The notes: generated by a model from the letters alone, not told the origin. A DNA stretch of 10,888 nt from Candidatus Taylorbacteria bacterium RIFCSPHIGHO2_02_FULL_46_13 (GCA_001821015.1 MHRQ01000013.1:22560-33447), one strand, 5' to 3'; positions 5,456 through 10,888 are shown, numbered from the stretch's first letter. Program-made: numbers and translations.

Positions 5456-6292
5456 GTGAAAAAAATAGTTATCGCATACATACCGGTGCTCCACGAAGGG
5501 TATCGTGCATTTTTAGACAAGCACGCCGATGCCGATGAAGTTTTTATTTTTGGAGAGACGCTTATCAAAAAGTACGACTATTTGGCAAAAGAAATTCGCC
5601 AGCTTTCTCCGGAGCTTATAAAAAAGGCGATTGAGAGTTGGGGGCTCGTGAAGAAAATCAGCGTGCTTGAGGCAAAAGATGTTTCCAAGTTTACAGCCGA
5701 GCAAATAGTTATGCCCGACGAGGATGTTTGTAAAGACCTTGCAGGGGAAGCCTTCAAGAGTAAAAAGGTTACTTTTGATAGCGTGTTTCTACGCTGGGAC
5801 AAGCACAAGTCTATGGAAGAAAAGCCTGTGCAGGCTGATCAAAAGATTTCCTGTGAGCGGTTTGACCGCGAAGTTATAAGCAAACTTAAAGTAGAAGCCG
5901 AAAAAAGCTCGGATTGGTGGCGTAGGATAGGAGCCGCTTTAATTGATAATGGAAAAATAATCTCGATTGCCCACAATAATACAGTGCCAGCGAAGCATCT
6001 TCACTACACTGAAGGCGACCCGAGAAATAGTTTCCATAAAGGAGTACAAGTAGAACTTTCAACGATATTTCACGCGGAAGCTTCTTTGATCGCGTGGGCG
6101 GCTAGAGAAGGTAGGTCACTTGTTGGAACATCAATATATGTGACGGTTTTTCCTTGTCCGCCCTGCGCAAAATTACTAGCATATTCTGGCATTACCAAAC
6201 TCTATTACGGAGGAGGATATCAAATGTTGGACCAGGAACGTGTGCTACGCGCAAAAGGAATTGAAATAATCTACGTAGAGCCGGAAAAATAA
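5456..6292 (+). CDS. Two-domain deaminase: degenerate nucleotidyltransferase-like domain plus dCMP deaminase-type domain
   Basis: 278 residues from GTG 5456. The frame opens at ATG 5426, but those ten codons lie wholly inside the palindrome arm, and the first fold-like residues are KKIVIAYIP, so GTG is preferred; neither start has a good SD. The C-terminal part (about 155-275) is a zinc cytidine/deoxycytidylate deaminase domain: HAE (206-208) with the proton-shuttling Glu, PCPPC (233-237) supplying two zinc cysteines, then AYSGITKLYYGG. The N-terminal half reads VIAYIPVLHEGYRAFLDKHA...VFIFGETL. Its HEGY (13-16) sits where HxGH lies in nucleotidyltransferases, suggesting an eroded domain of that fold. 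A role in dCMP to dUMP supply for ThyA is plausible, but the substrate is unproven and the allosteric features of T4-type dCMP deaminases are not recognisable. Confidence 0.75.
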   Translation: MKKIVIAYIPVLHEGYRAFLDKHADADEVFIFGETLIKKYDYLAKEIRQLSPELIKKAIESWGLVKKISVLEAKDVSKFTAEQIVMPDEDVCKDLAGEAFKSKKVTFDSVFLRWDKHKSMEEKPVQADQKISCERFDREVISKLKVEAEKSSDWWRRIGAALIDNGKIISIAHNNTVPAKHLHYTEGDPRNSFHKGVQVELSTIFHAEASLIAWAAREGRSLVGTSIYVTVFPCPPCAKLLAYSGITKLYYGGGYQMLDQERVLRAKGIEIIYVEPEK

Positions 6293-6320
6293 AAAAGCGG
6301 ACGCGCTTGCGCGTCCGCTT
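6285..6320. terminator. Shared terminator between convergent operons
   Basis: AAGCGGACGCG pairs with CGCGTCCGCTT around a CTTG loop (stem 6295-6320). On the minus strand the stem is followed by TTTTTTATTTTT, so it is a strong terminator for the thyA-folA-HIT operon. On the + strand the T-tract is poor, but the stem directly follows the deaminase stop and could work both ways. Confidence 0.88.
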
Positions 6321-6335
6321 CAATAGTTTTGTCGA

Positions 6336-6836
6336 CTATTTCTTCGGGCTCTTATAGCCTTTTGGTTGCCCAAATTTGAATTTCCACGTTTCAGTTTCAC
6401 CCAGTGTTTGTAAATCGGGTTCAATCAGATGTGCGTGAATGTGATAAACACTTGACCCGTAGTTTCCGTATTCTGACGATCCGAATCGAATCGCGATTCC
6501 GCCACCTGACATATTTCGTTTCGCCGATTCTTGCCCGAACATTTCAAAAAGTTCTCTTCCTGCTTCAGGATCCAGATCTTTAATATGCTCTACATGCGTT
6601 TTATATATCGCGAGCAGCTGATGTTTGATGTTTGCATACGGCCATTGGTTTTCTGTGAGTAACCAAAATTTTCCTTCCTTGAGAATCGGATTTTTATGGT
6701 ATATCGCTAAATTTTCAATACAGAACGGACAGTGGTCCTGTTTTTTTATCTCTTCCATCGTTTTACGCTGGCTCTCAAGTCGAACCGTATCCATGTTGAT
6801 GAACCGATTTTCTTCAATTTTTTTTCGGTCAGGCAT
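6336..6836 (-). CDS. HIT family hydrolase/nucleotidyl-binding protein
   Basis: 166 residues, encoded on the minus strand. The histidine triad appears as HIHAHLIEP (132-140; His132, His134, His136), the nucleotide-phosphate-cleaving signature of the HIT superfamily. CPFC (36-39) is a half zinc site seen in many HIT proteins. Between them, WLLTENQWPYANIKHQLLAIYKTHVEHI (58-85) matches the strand and the 'H-x-hydrophobic-P/A-x-x-H' helix of the fold. Substrates are typically dinucleoside polyphosphates or nucleoside phosphoramidates; the specific one is not known here. The start overlaps the end of folA by 8 bases, so it is the last gene of thyA-folA-HIT. An internal Met15 is an alternative start. 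The shared terminator lies 16 bases downstream of its stop. Confidence 0.87.
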   Translation of the reverse strand: MPDRKKIEENRFINMDTVRLESQRKTMEEIKKQDHCPFCIENLAIYHKNPILKEGKFWLLTENQWPYANIKHQLLAIYKTHVEHIKDLDPEAGRELFEMFGQESAKRNMSGGGIAIRFGSSEYGNYGSSVYHIHAHLIEPDLQTLGETETWKFKFGQPKGYKSPKK

Positions 6837-7341
6837 TTTTTATTTTTCGTTCATACATTAGAAAACTATAGTCGAATTCATTTTTCTCATCTTTTTTAAA
6901 GTTCTCTGATTGTACCAGAGACCAATCTGACTTGTTAAAAGTTGGGAATATCGCATCTCCTTGGAGGTTTACATGTACCACAGTTTGGTAGATTTTATCC
7001 GCGTAGGGAAGTGTGAGCTTATAGACTTCAGATCCACCAAAAACAAAATTTTCTTCTTTTGGATTAAGAATAGAAAGAGCTTCGTCTATAGTGTGTGCCA
7101 CCACACAACTATCAGGAACGTTATAGTTGGGCTGTCGTGTAATCACAATACTTTTCCGCTCGGGTAACGGCTTATCAAGACGTGCGAGGATAGATTCAAA
7201 AGTCTTACGTCCCATTACAACTGTGTGTCCTTTTGTTATTGCAGACAGCCGTTTGAGGTCGGCAGAAAGCCGCCATGGCAAGGTATTTTCTTTGCCGATG
7301 ACGCCATTTTCTGAAACGGCAACGTATATTGAGAGGCTCAT
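6829..7341 (-). CDS. folA: Dihydrofolate reductase
   Basis: 170 residues, normal for bacterial DHFR. It reduces dihydrofolate to tetrahydrofolate with NADPH in the cytoplasm. Visible features in order: VAVSENGVIGKENTLPWRLSADL (7-29), with Trp23 and the catalytic acid Asp28; the NADPH motif GHTVVMGRKTFESI (38-51); PERKSIVITR (60-69); ENFVFGGSEVYKL (97-109) with the cis-Gly-Gly pair; and IYQTVVHVNLQGDAIFP (118-132) with the conserved Thr120 that contacts the acidic residue. It begins three bases after the thyA stop, has no SD, and ends in an 8-base overlap with the HIT gene. Coupling to thyA makes sense because ThyA makes DHF that only DHFR can recycle. Identification is secure. Confidence 0.95.
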   Translation of the reverse strand: MSLSIYVAVSENGVIGKENTLPWRLSADLKRLSAITKGHTVVMGRKTFESILARLDKPLPERKSIVITRQPNYNVPDSCVVAHTIDEALSILNPKEENFVFGGSEVYKLTLPYADKIYQTVVHVNLQGDAIFPTFNKSDWSLVQSENFKKDEKNEFDYSFLMYERKIKNA

Positions 7342-7344
7342 AGG

Positions 7345-8262
7345 CTAAATAGCGACAGGAATAGCTTTAATACCCGGGTGAGGATTATAGTCTGAAATCG
7401 TGAAGTGTTCTTTACGGAATGCAAAAATATCTTTGATGGATGGGTCAAGGGCAATCGTTGCCAGTGGACGCGGTTCGCGGGCAAGCATTGTTTCTACCGC
7501 TGGCACTTGATTCACATAAATGTGCGCGTCTGAAAAACTGTGCACATATTCGTAGGGTTCCAGTCCTGTTGCTTGCGCAAGCGCAAGTGTCAGTGCCGCG
7601 TACTGCACCATATTTGAAGGTACGCCTACGGGCGTATCGGCGGAACGTTGGAACATATGCAAGGTAAGCTTGCCATTGATAACACGGACATGCACCCAAC
7701 CATGACATGGTGCCACAACAACTTTCTGTGTCTTTCCTTTCCCACGCCCAATATATTGTGGAATCCATGGCGTTACGAAGTGCGTGCGCAGTTGCGGTTC
7801 TTCTTTTATTTGTTCAACAATATGCTTCCACTGGTTAAACGTTGTGCCCTTTGTAGTGGGGAAGTCATGAAATGCGGCGCCGTACGAACCCTGGCCGTTG
7901 TCCCCTGCTTCAAGTCCGCGCTTCGCGCATTTTTCTGGTGTGAGCCATGACTTCCACCAAAACACACCAAAGTCCTCCAGACCTTTTTGTGTGCGAACAC
8001 CATTAATGAATGCGAATATTTCTGCGATTGCTTGTCTCCAAACGGTAACGGGTAAATTTTCCGATTCTTTCGGAGCCATGTTGCGCTCGTTGATGATAGG
8101 AAACCCATTTTCTAATCGGAATCGCAAAGGTGCAGGTGCGATGAGTGTGAGTGCGTCAGTTCCTTGCTGGCTTATCGTGCGTTCACCGTGCTCCAGTACA
8201 TCGCACAAAAGCCGCTGGTACTGTGAATCAGGAGAGCGCTCACTGTAGGGTTTCATAATCAT
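7345..8262 (-). CDS. thyA: Thymidylate synthase (divergent ThyA type)
   Basis: 305 residues from ATG 8262. It methylates dUMP to dTMP using methylene-THF. Key residues are present: nucleophile Cys186 in APCHGW (184-189), QRSADTPVGVPSN (205-217) holding Arg206, Asp209 and Asn217, DAHIYVN (245-251) with His247 and Tyr249, and the C-terminal YNPHPGIKAIPVAI. Departures from the classical enzyme are notable: the PCHxxxQF motif reads PCHGWVHV, and the paired arginines that reach across the dimer (RR before the SAWNP segment) are reduced to one (QLRTHFVTPWIPQ, 157-169). The frame is open to 8517, but that part reads back into the next gene and is rejected. ATGs at 8271 and 8256 are alternatives; 8262 matches the predicted transcription start. 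A relative that hydroxymethylates dUMP/dCMP is possible but less likely next to folA. Confidence 0.88.
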   Translation of the reverse strand: MIMKPYSERSPDSQYQRLLCDVLEHGERTISQQGTDALTLIAPAPLRFRLENGFPIINERNMAPKESENLPVTVWRQAIAEIFAFINGVRTQKGLEDFGVFWWKSWLTPEKCAKRGLEAGDNGQGSYGAAFHDFPTTKGTTFNQWKHIVEQIKEEPQLRTHFVTPWIPQYIGRGKGKTQKVVVAPCHGWVHVRVINGKLTLHMFQRSADTPVGVPSNMVQYAALTLALAQATGLEPYEYVHSFSDAHIYVNQVPAVETMLAREPRPLATIALDPSIKDIFAFRKEHFTISDYNPHPGIKAIPVAI

Positions 8263-8269
8263 TCTGGTC

Positions 8270-8278
8270 ATTATAGCA
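8270..8278 (-). promoter_or_regulatory. thyA: Extended -10 promoter of the thyA operon
   Basis: On the minus strand TGCTATAAT (8278 to 8270) is a consensus extended -10. The start would fall at about 8263-8262, exactly at the ATG at 8262, implying a leaderless mRNA. A weaker upstream alternative on the same strand is TTGTAC with TAAAAT at 16-base spacing. Confidence 0.55.
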
Positions 8279-8366
8279 GAGCATTTTAAGGCGGGTAGGG
8301 GGACGTACAATAGAGGTGGGAAAGTTATGCACAGCCCATCGAGTGGCCTAGCCACAACAAACCAAT

Positions 8367-8415
8367 AAAGGCGCTGGTACGATCTTCGGATCCTAGTCCA
8401 ACGCCTTTTCTTTTT
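8367..8415. terminator. Terminator between thyA and the PaaX/Cas2-like gene
   Basis: AAAGGCG (8367-8373) pairs with CGCCTTT (8402-8408), extended after one mismatch by TGG/CCA (8375-8377/8398-8400), and capped by GATC-TTCG-GATC (8381-8392). The T-tract is much better on the + strand (TTTTCTTTTT) than on the - strand (TTTATTGG). It can end the minus-strand PaaX/Cas2-like transcript, yet its polarity favours + transcripts, for which no gene is seen here. Confidence 0.7.
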
Positions 8416-8431
8416 ACTCACTCCTTCTTCT

Positions 8432-9016
8432 CTATGGTAGTGCAAGCCCAAATTGTTTTCGTAACGGCACATCATATTCCATCTTTTCCACAACAAGATA
8501 GAGGAGGTCTTTGCCAATTTTAAAATCAGCCTTAAGAAGCGTAATTAGATCTTCGCAGTCATAGGGGTATACCCAGACGCTGTCTTGTAGGCGTTTGAAA
8601 CCAAGCGCGATAAGCGTGCGCCGAACTTTATCTCGCAGGCTCTTTCGCTCCTCTTTAATATCAAAAATCAGCACTCTCCATTTGCCATCCCACCGTCTGG
8701 GACGGGGAAGTTTGTAATCAACAAGCTCTAATTGGCGCAACTTCGCCATGCCTTTTGGCGTGAGGCGAAGCAGACCCTCTTCATTTCTTGCAAGCAAACC
8801 CGCTTTGATGAGACGGTCGCGTGAACGATTAATGAGCGTTTTCTCTTGGTACTTGCGTTTGAAGTTAATGAATCCAAGCTTGGCAAGCGCCTGCAGCGCA
8901 TTTGGAGCGAGGAGAGCAATACTCATGAATCCTGCCGCCGCGACCGTGCGCAGAAGGATTTTTTGTAAATTTCTTCTTCGTGTTCGCTTTCGCATTTCTT
9001 TTTCAAGAATTCCCAT
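8432..9016 (-). CDS. PaaX-like protein: hydrophobic N-terminus, winged helix and Cas2-like domain
   Basis: 194 residues, minus strand. A very basic N-terminus (MGILEKEMRKRTRRRN) is followed by a hydrophobic stretch (about 20-46, ILLRTVAAAGFMSIALLAPNALQALA) long enough to cross a membrane. Next is a helix-turn-helix/wing region (50-95: SRDRLIKAGLLARNEEGLLRLTPKG). Then comes a ferredoxin-like Cas2-type domain, WDGKWRVLIFDIKEERKSLRD (109-129) and LIALGFKRLQDSVWVYPYD (135-153), with Asp119 at the Cas2 metal-aspartate position. The winged helix plus Cas2-like order is that of PaaX-type repressors. No CRISPR array or other cas gene is nearby, so a CRISPR role is not supported. ATG 9016 lies on the edge of a 42-bp palindrome; ATG 8995 is the alternative. 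No SD is seen at either. Confidence 0.72.
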   Translation of the reverse strand: MGILEKEMRKRTRRRNLQKILLRTVAAAGFMSIALLAPNALQALAKLGFINFKRKYQEKTLINRSRDRLIKAGLLARNEEGLLRLTPKGMAKLRQLELVDYKLPRPRRWDGKWRVLIFDIKEERKSLRDKVRRTLIALGFKRLQDSVWVYPYDCEDLITLLKADFKIGKDLLYLVVEKMEYDVPLRKQFGLALP

Positions 9017-9056
9017 ATATACTAACTTTACGCTATAGCGTAAAGTTAGTATATAT
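9015..9056. promoter_or_regulatory. Perfect 42-bp palindrome, candidate operator
   Basis: All 21 base pairs around the centre 9035/9036 match (core TTTACGCTATAGCGTAAA, outer ATATACTAAC/GTTAGTATAT); pairing fails at 9014/9057. One edge contains the start codon of the PaaX/Cas2-like gene and the other reaches the first base of the TTGACA at 9056. It sits exactly where a regulator would control both itself and the divergent unit. Binding by the adjacent protein is inferred. Confidence 0.85.
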
Positions 9057-9084
9057 TGACATAATTGCTATGATTGTGTATTAT
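9056..9084 (+). promoter_or_regulatory. Near-consensus sigma70 promoter reading right
   Basis: TTGACA (9056-9061), exactly 17 bases, then TATTAT (9079-9084). It is the best promoter match in the window; the start would be near 9091. It directs transcription through the short SD-led frame and the broken gene to the terminator at 9731-9763. Confidence 0.8.
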
Positions 9085-9115
9085 CGTGTCTGAATTAGGA
9101 GGGGCGTCTGCCTGT

Positions 9116-9187
9116 GTGGGTCAAAAGCGCGTTTCCGTTTACAACAAAATGCTCAAACAATTTTCTTTCAGAAATTTGAACGGGTGA
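9116..9187 (+). CDS. Possible 23-residue leader peptide
   Basis: GTG 9116 opens 23 codons (translated start MGQKRVSVYNKMLKQF...) and ends at TGA 9185-9187. AGGAGGGG at 9097-9104 is the strongest Shine-Dalgarno match in the window, about 11 bases upstream, and lies just after the predicted start of transcription. A shorter start, ATG 9149, gives 12 residues. The frame is short and basic and has no recognised relatives, so it may be a leader peptide or the remnant of a gene start. Confidence 0.3.
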   Translation: MGQKRVSVYNKMLKQFSFRNLNG

Positions 9188-9192
9188 GAGTG

Positions 9193-9213
9193 TCACCTAC
9201 TTGTAAGTGGTGA
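9193..9213 (+). other. Small bulged hairpin in the leader of the broken gene
   Basis: TCACC (9193-9197) pairs with GGTGA (9209-9213), and after a one-base bulge ACT (9199-9201) pairs with AGT (9206-9208) around TGTA. It lies between the 23-residue frame and the SD at 9232-9235. A regulatory role is speculative. Confidence 0.45.
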
Positions 9214-9244
9214 GCTAATCCGCGAGATTGTGGAGAATCCATAA

Positions 9245-9696
9245 ATGAAGAAATACAGTTGGACCGACAATGATGAGTTGCGGGATGCCTTGAGGCGTGT
9301 CATGGACTCAGAATATCAGGCAGATTGATGTAAGAGTATTGAGGAGCGAGGTTGAACGCATCGTGGGGAACACATCCTTGATTCTATCCAAGCTTTTCTG
9401 TCTGGTTCTTTTCTTATGAACTCTAACCCCTTGCCGCATTTACGGAAGTTATTTCCTCTTGATTGGCAATTTCACGGCTTCTATATTGATGGTCCTGATG
9501 CCCAGTATATTGAATTAATGAGCACGTCCGATATTTTCTGGCCCGCCGAACCCGGAGCAGACGAGATATACTTGGTTTCGGCTTAAAGGAAGGGGATTTC
9601 AGGAGTGTGTGCTTTAGCGATGTGCGGTTGTCGAGAGCCGAAGTTTTGCAAAGATTGGCCGGAAGGGACGATCAGAAATTTAATTCTTGGTGGTAA
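9245..9696 (+). pseudogene. Unknown gene of about 150 residues broken by three single-base indels
   Basis: ATG 9245 has GGAG nine bases upstream. The frame reads MKKYSWTDNDELRDALRRVM...EYQAD and stops at 9326. Coding-like sequence continues one frame over (DVRVLRSEVERIV, about 9328-9366) and returns to the first frame near GGGG at 9365-9368 (GEHILDSIQAFLSGSFL, HLRKLFPLDWQFHGFYIDG, FWPAEPGADEIY). Near TTT at 9576-9578 it moves to a third frame (FGLKEGDFRSVCFSDVRLS, ending DDQKFNSWW at TAA 9694). Removing one T in TT (9325/9326), adding one G and adding one T restores a single 150-residue protein rich in charged helices. I do not recognise the family. All three indels lie in short homopolymers, so sequencing or assembly error is a real alternative to decay. 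Confidence 0.7.
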
Positions 9697-9730
9697 ATCA
9701 AGAGTGCCCAAATAGCAAAAAGTATTCATG

Positions 9731-9763
9731 GCTGGCGAGAGCAATCTCGCGGCTTTTCTTTTT
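9731..9763 (+). terminator. Rho-independent terminator after the broken gene
   Basis: GCGAGA (9735-9740) pairs with TCTCGC (9745-9750) around GCAA, with outer GC/GC pairs at 9731-9732 and 9752-9753, followed by TTTTCTTTTT. It separates the accessory unit from the glyA leader. Confidence 0.85.
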
Positions 9764-9772
9764 GGTAAAAAT

Positions 9773-9781
9773 TGCTAGAAT
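9773..9781 (+). promoter_or_regulatory. glyA: Extended -10 promoter for glyA
   Basis: TGCTAGAAT is an extended -10 (TGn plus TAGAAT) with no good -35, similar in style to the thyA promoter. Transcription would start near 9788, five bases before the inverted repeat that frames the glyA leader. Confidence 0.5.
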
Positions 9782-9792
9782 GGCGAAGATGA

Positions 9793-9914
9793 ATCCCGTT
9801 AGAAATAGGTCGCGCTGTGCGATCGTAGTATGTCGGGGTTTATACTCAAAAGAGTAGTTTTCCAGGTGTATAAATAGAGAAATAAGTTCATAACTAGATA
9901 ATTTCTAACGGGAT
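9793..9914 (+). promoter_or_regulatory. glyA: Structured glyA leader whose closing helix includes the start codon
   Basis: ATCCCGTTAGAAAT (9793-9806) is perfectly complementary to ATTTCTAACGGGAT (9901-9914), whose last two bases are the AT of the glyA ATG. Inside are GGTCGC/GCGATC (9808-9813/9819-9824, one G-U pair) and TTTATAC/GTATAAA (9839-9845/9868-9874). With the promoter at 9773 this gives a multi-branched 5' leader that would occlude the start when the closing helix forms, as a translation-controlling riboswitch does. It does not resemble the glycine, SAM or tetrahydrofolate riboswitches I know. A mobile palindromic repeat is the main alternative. Confidence 0.5.
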
Positions 9915-10888
9915 GAAAGACACTCAAATCAAGAAACTTATAGATGCCGAGCGTAAGCGGCAGAAAAAGGTGATTAATTTAATCGCCTCGGAGAATTATG
10001 TTTCCAAAGATGTGCTAGAAGCGCTTGGATCAGAACTAACAAACAAATATGCTGAAGGATACTCCGGATTTCGCTATTATGGCGGAAATCACATCGTGGA
10101 TAAGATTGAAACACTCGCCAAATCCCGCGCCCTCAATCTTTTCGATCTTTCTTTTGGAAAATGGCACGCGAATGTGCAGCCTCTGTCGGGCTCACCGGCA
10201 AACATTGCGGCGTACCTTGCGCTCGTTCCTCCGGGAGGGAAAATAATGGGTATGTCGCTTGACCATGGAGGACACCTCACGCACGGCCATAAAGTTTCAG
10301 TCAGCGGAAAAATTTGGCAGCAAGTTTCCTACGGAGTAGAACGGGGGACAGAACTGCTCGATTATGAAGAATTAAAAAAGATTGCGCTTGAACAAAAACC
10401 CGCCGTGATTGTTGCCGGATTTACTGCCTACCCGCGCATCATCAATTGGAAAAATTTTAGCGAGATCGCGAAAGCGTGCGGCGCTCATTTCATGGTGGAT
10501 ATGTCGCATATCGCGGGACTTGTCGCAGGAGGTGTCTATCCATCCCCGTTTCCGTATGCGGACATTGTAACGTCCACCACGCACAAAACGCTCCGTGGTC
10601 CGCGCGCGGCGATTATTTTCTCTCGTATTGATTCACGCGAACTCTATAGAAAAGTTGATAAAGCAGTCTTTCCGGGTATGCAAGGTGGACCACATTTAAA
10701 CCAAGTTGCAGCTATGGCAGTGGCTTTAAAAGAAGCTAGCTCGCCCGCCTTTAAATTGTATGCAAAGCAGGTTGTTGCGAACGCAAAAGCCCTTGCAGAT
10801 GAACTTAAAGCCTTAGGCTGGCGGCTTGTCTCTGATGGCACCGACACCCACTTAGTGCTTGTTGATGTATTCGGGGCAATTGGCATGG
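9913..10888 (+). CDS. glyA: Serine hydroxymethyltransferase, 3' truncated by the window edge
   Basis: 325 codons are visible and the frame is open at the window end; full-length GlyA is about 410-430 residues. It interconverts serine plus THF with glycine plus methylene-THF using PLP. Signatures in order: LIASENYVSKDVLEALGSELTNKYAEG (23-49), RYYGGNHIVDKIE (54-66), NVQPLSGSPAN (87-97), LDHGGHLTHGH (116-126), MVDMSHIAGLVAGG (194-207) with the PLP-binding Asp196 and His199, and TSTTHKTLRGPRAA (220-233) with the Schiff-base lysine Lys225; then FPGMQGGPHLNQVAAMAVA (253-271). The start is ATG 9913, with no SD; the preceding ATTTCTAACGGG is half of a perfect inverted repeat. The product regenerates the methylene-THF used by ThyA. 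Confidence 0.97.
   Translation, partial: MKDTQIKKLIDAERKRQKKVINLIASENYVSKDVLEALGSELTNKYAEGYSGFRYYGGNHIVDKIETLAKSRALNLFDLSFGKWHANVQPLSGSPANIAAYLALVPPGGKIMGMSLDHGGHLTHGHKVSVSGKIWQQVSYGVERGTELLDYEELKKIALEQKPAVIVAGFTAYPRIINWKNFSEIAKACGAHFMVDMSHIAGLVAGGVYPSPFPYADIVTSTTHKTLRGPRAAIIFSRIDSRELYRKVDKAVFPGMQGGPHLNQVAAMAVALKEASSPAFKLYAKQVVANAKALADELKALGWRLVSDGTDTHLVLVDVFGAIGM

Noticed and set aside
8325..8333. TTATGCACA, a match to the DnaA box consensus TTATNCACA
   Set aside because: It is a single copy with no cluster, no AT-rich unwinding region and no dnaA/dnaN neighbour, so an origin is not supported.
8263..8517. Longer N-terminus for thyA
   Set aside because: The extension reads back over the thyA promoter and the terminator into the end of the PaaX/Cas2-like gene and does not belong to the ThyA fold.
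8432..9016. Cas2-like domain as a sign of a CRISPR-Cas locus
   Set aside because: There are no repeats with spacers and no other cas genes; the winged helix plus Cas2-like order is typical of PaaX-type regulators.
9116..9244. Known riboswitch upstream of the broken gene
   Set aside because: Only a small bulged hairpin is visible; no conserved core of the tetrahydrofolate, purine, preQ1 or SAM classes could be matched by eye.
9245..9696. In-frame TGA codons read as glycine (genetic code 25)
   Set aside because: Genes elsewhere in the window end at TGA exactly where expected (3305-3307, 4571-4573), and the broken gene also needs frame changes that recoding would not explain.

Overview
The window looks like part of a small-genome bacterium of the Patescibacteria/CPR type, probably Parcubacteria-like. 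This rests on the gene mix (a CofE-like 'folate' glutamate ligase, a PaaX/Cas2-like protein, a minimal secE-nusG-rplK block, and thyA-folA next to a HIT protein) and on the near absence of Shine-Dalgarno sequences at core genes. TGA acts as a normal stop here, for example at 3305-3307 and 4571-4573, so the code-25 lineages are unlikely. Taxonomy is inferred from memory of gene families, not from a search.

Layout. The 3' end of a SIMPL/DUF541 gene (1-600) is followed by a terminator. A sigma70-like promoter then drives secE-nusG-rplK (897-2055), which closes with its own terminator and has no rplA next to it. About 600 bp without a convincing protein gene follow (2056-2665). This stretch holds a long hairpin, a perfect 42-bp palindrome and a terminator, and may encode a structured RNA. 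Next come a VUT/queuosine-precursor-type transporter overlapped by a CofE-like ligase (2666-4011), a small unknown gene with its own promoter, SD and terminator (4139-4573), a HxGH nucleotidyltransferase (4677-5285), a 164-bp imperfect palindrome, and an unusual two-domain deaminase (5456-6292). On the minus strand thyA-folA-HIT form a tight operon (8262 to 6336) that converges on a shared terminator. A PaaX/Cas2-like gene (9016 to 8432) is separated by a second perfect 42-bp palindrome from a near-consensus promoter reading rightward. That promoter serves a short SD-led reading frame and a gene broken by three single-base indels. The window ends in glyA (9913 onward), whose start codon is the last part of a long inverted repeat.

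How the genes fit together. thyA, folA and glyA make the complete dTMP/one-carbon cycle: methylene-THF is used by ThyA, the resulting DHF is reduced by FolA, and THF is recharged by GlyA. The deaminase could supply dUMP, and the CofE-like ligase could add gamma-glutamates to folate. The window therefore has a nucleotide/folate theme between the transcription/translation block and glyA.

The most unusual material is non-coding: two perfect 42-bp palindromes, a 164-bp palindromic element, a structured glyA leader, and a regulator-operator-promoter arrangement in front of a decayed gene. Several core genes (thyA, the nucleotidyltransferase) look leaderless, whereas the accessory frames carry good SD sequences.
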